From the NCBI RefSeq assembly GCF_001553605.1, contig NZ_CP014229.1, positions 96,001 to 160,000 on the forward strand: a stretch of 64,000 nt of DNA. Reading direction: 5' to 3'. The DNA comes from Desulfovibrio fairfieldensis. Lineage in GTDB: Bacteria > Desulfobacterota > Desulfovibrionia > Desulfovibrionales > Desulfovibrionaceae. How positions within the stretch are numbered: position 1 is the first letter of the stretch; each line of letters opens with the position of its first letter. A program made the translations under genes and the position numbers. Under the pieces are notes generated by a model that was given only the letters and a program-made list of their open reading frames with translations, searched no databases and was not told the DNA's origin. This document shows positions 63,940 through 64,000 of the stretch, one piece after another.

Positions 63940-64000
63940 ATGGCACAACATACAACAAGTTTTCGCGCGCCGGGGGCGTTCTGGCTGCTGGTTGCGGCTT
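63940..64000 (+). CDS. Start of an unidentified gene, cut by the window edge
   Basis: An ATG at 63940 preceded by GGGAG opens MAQHTTSFRAPGAFWLLVAA, the beginning of a likely signal peptide or membrane anchor. Only 20 residues are visible, so no function can be given. It is divergent from rlmB. Confidence 0.55.
   Translation, partial: MAQHTTSFRAPGAFWLLVAA

Overview
The window reads as chromosomal DNA of a GC-rich Desulfovibrio-like sulfate reducer (Desulfovibrionaceae). The pointers are a tetraheme cytochrome c3 gene, a siroheme-decarboxylase (Ahb) gene beside hemL, a cobJ-cbiG pair, a futalosine-route menaquinone gene (mqnB), and gene neighbourhoods (cytochrome c3-cobJ-cbiG-hemL-ahb; psd-pssA-leuACDB) that match Desulfovibrio as I remember it. 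No species-level claim is made.

Layout: 0-5 kb, the end of tamA and tamB (tamB frameshifted in a G7 tract). 5-11 kb, a GNAT enzyme, tRNA-Leu(UAA), pgpA, infA, moaC-lgt, a YdjM-type membrane protein and a lipoprotein. 10.9-13.3 kb, a periplasmic solute-binding protein paired with a diguanylate cyclase. 13.7-14.5 kb, an AT-rich nitrilase-family gene that looks foreign. 14.9-21.4 kb, psd-pssA and leuA-leuC-leuD-leuB, with large hairpins in every leu spacer. 21.7-31.9 kb, a DMT exporter, rlpA, purL, ispB-mqnB, a nucleotide-sugar dehydrogenase, a DUF2065 protein and ubiE/menG. 32.4-34.4 kb, a disordered protein with about ten copies of a short acidic-LL motif resembling the CheY-binding peptides of FliM and CheZ. 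34.7-39 kb, cytochrome c3 and tetrapyrrole genes. 39-49 kb, an unknown protein, an iron alcohol dehydrogenase, an RRM protein, rpsF-rpsR-rplI-dnaB, a PilZ protein, alr and tgt. 49.2-54.4 kb, a TauE/SafE permease operon with a good sigma-54 promoter and paired upstream sites, divergent from an NtrB/NtrC-type two-component system that probably controls it. 54.4-58.8 kb, a VUT transporter, a second diguanylate cyclase, era and yggS. 58.9-62.1 kb, fliL-fliN-fliO-fliP-fliQ behind a likely sigma-54 promoter. 62-64 kb, a GNAT enzyme, rlmB and the start of an unknown gene.

The most unusual general feature is the intergenic DNA. It holds several families of dispersed elements with terminal inverted repeats, two of whose members supply the stop codon of the preceding gene, together with long imperfect palindromes. 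Most had to be recognised by eye, and family membership, copy limits and genome-wide copy number need a computed search. The window contains no CRISPR array, insertion sequence with a transposase, rRNA operon or prophage that I can support.
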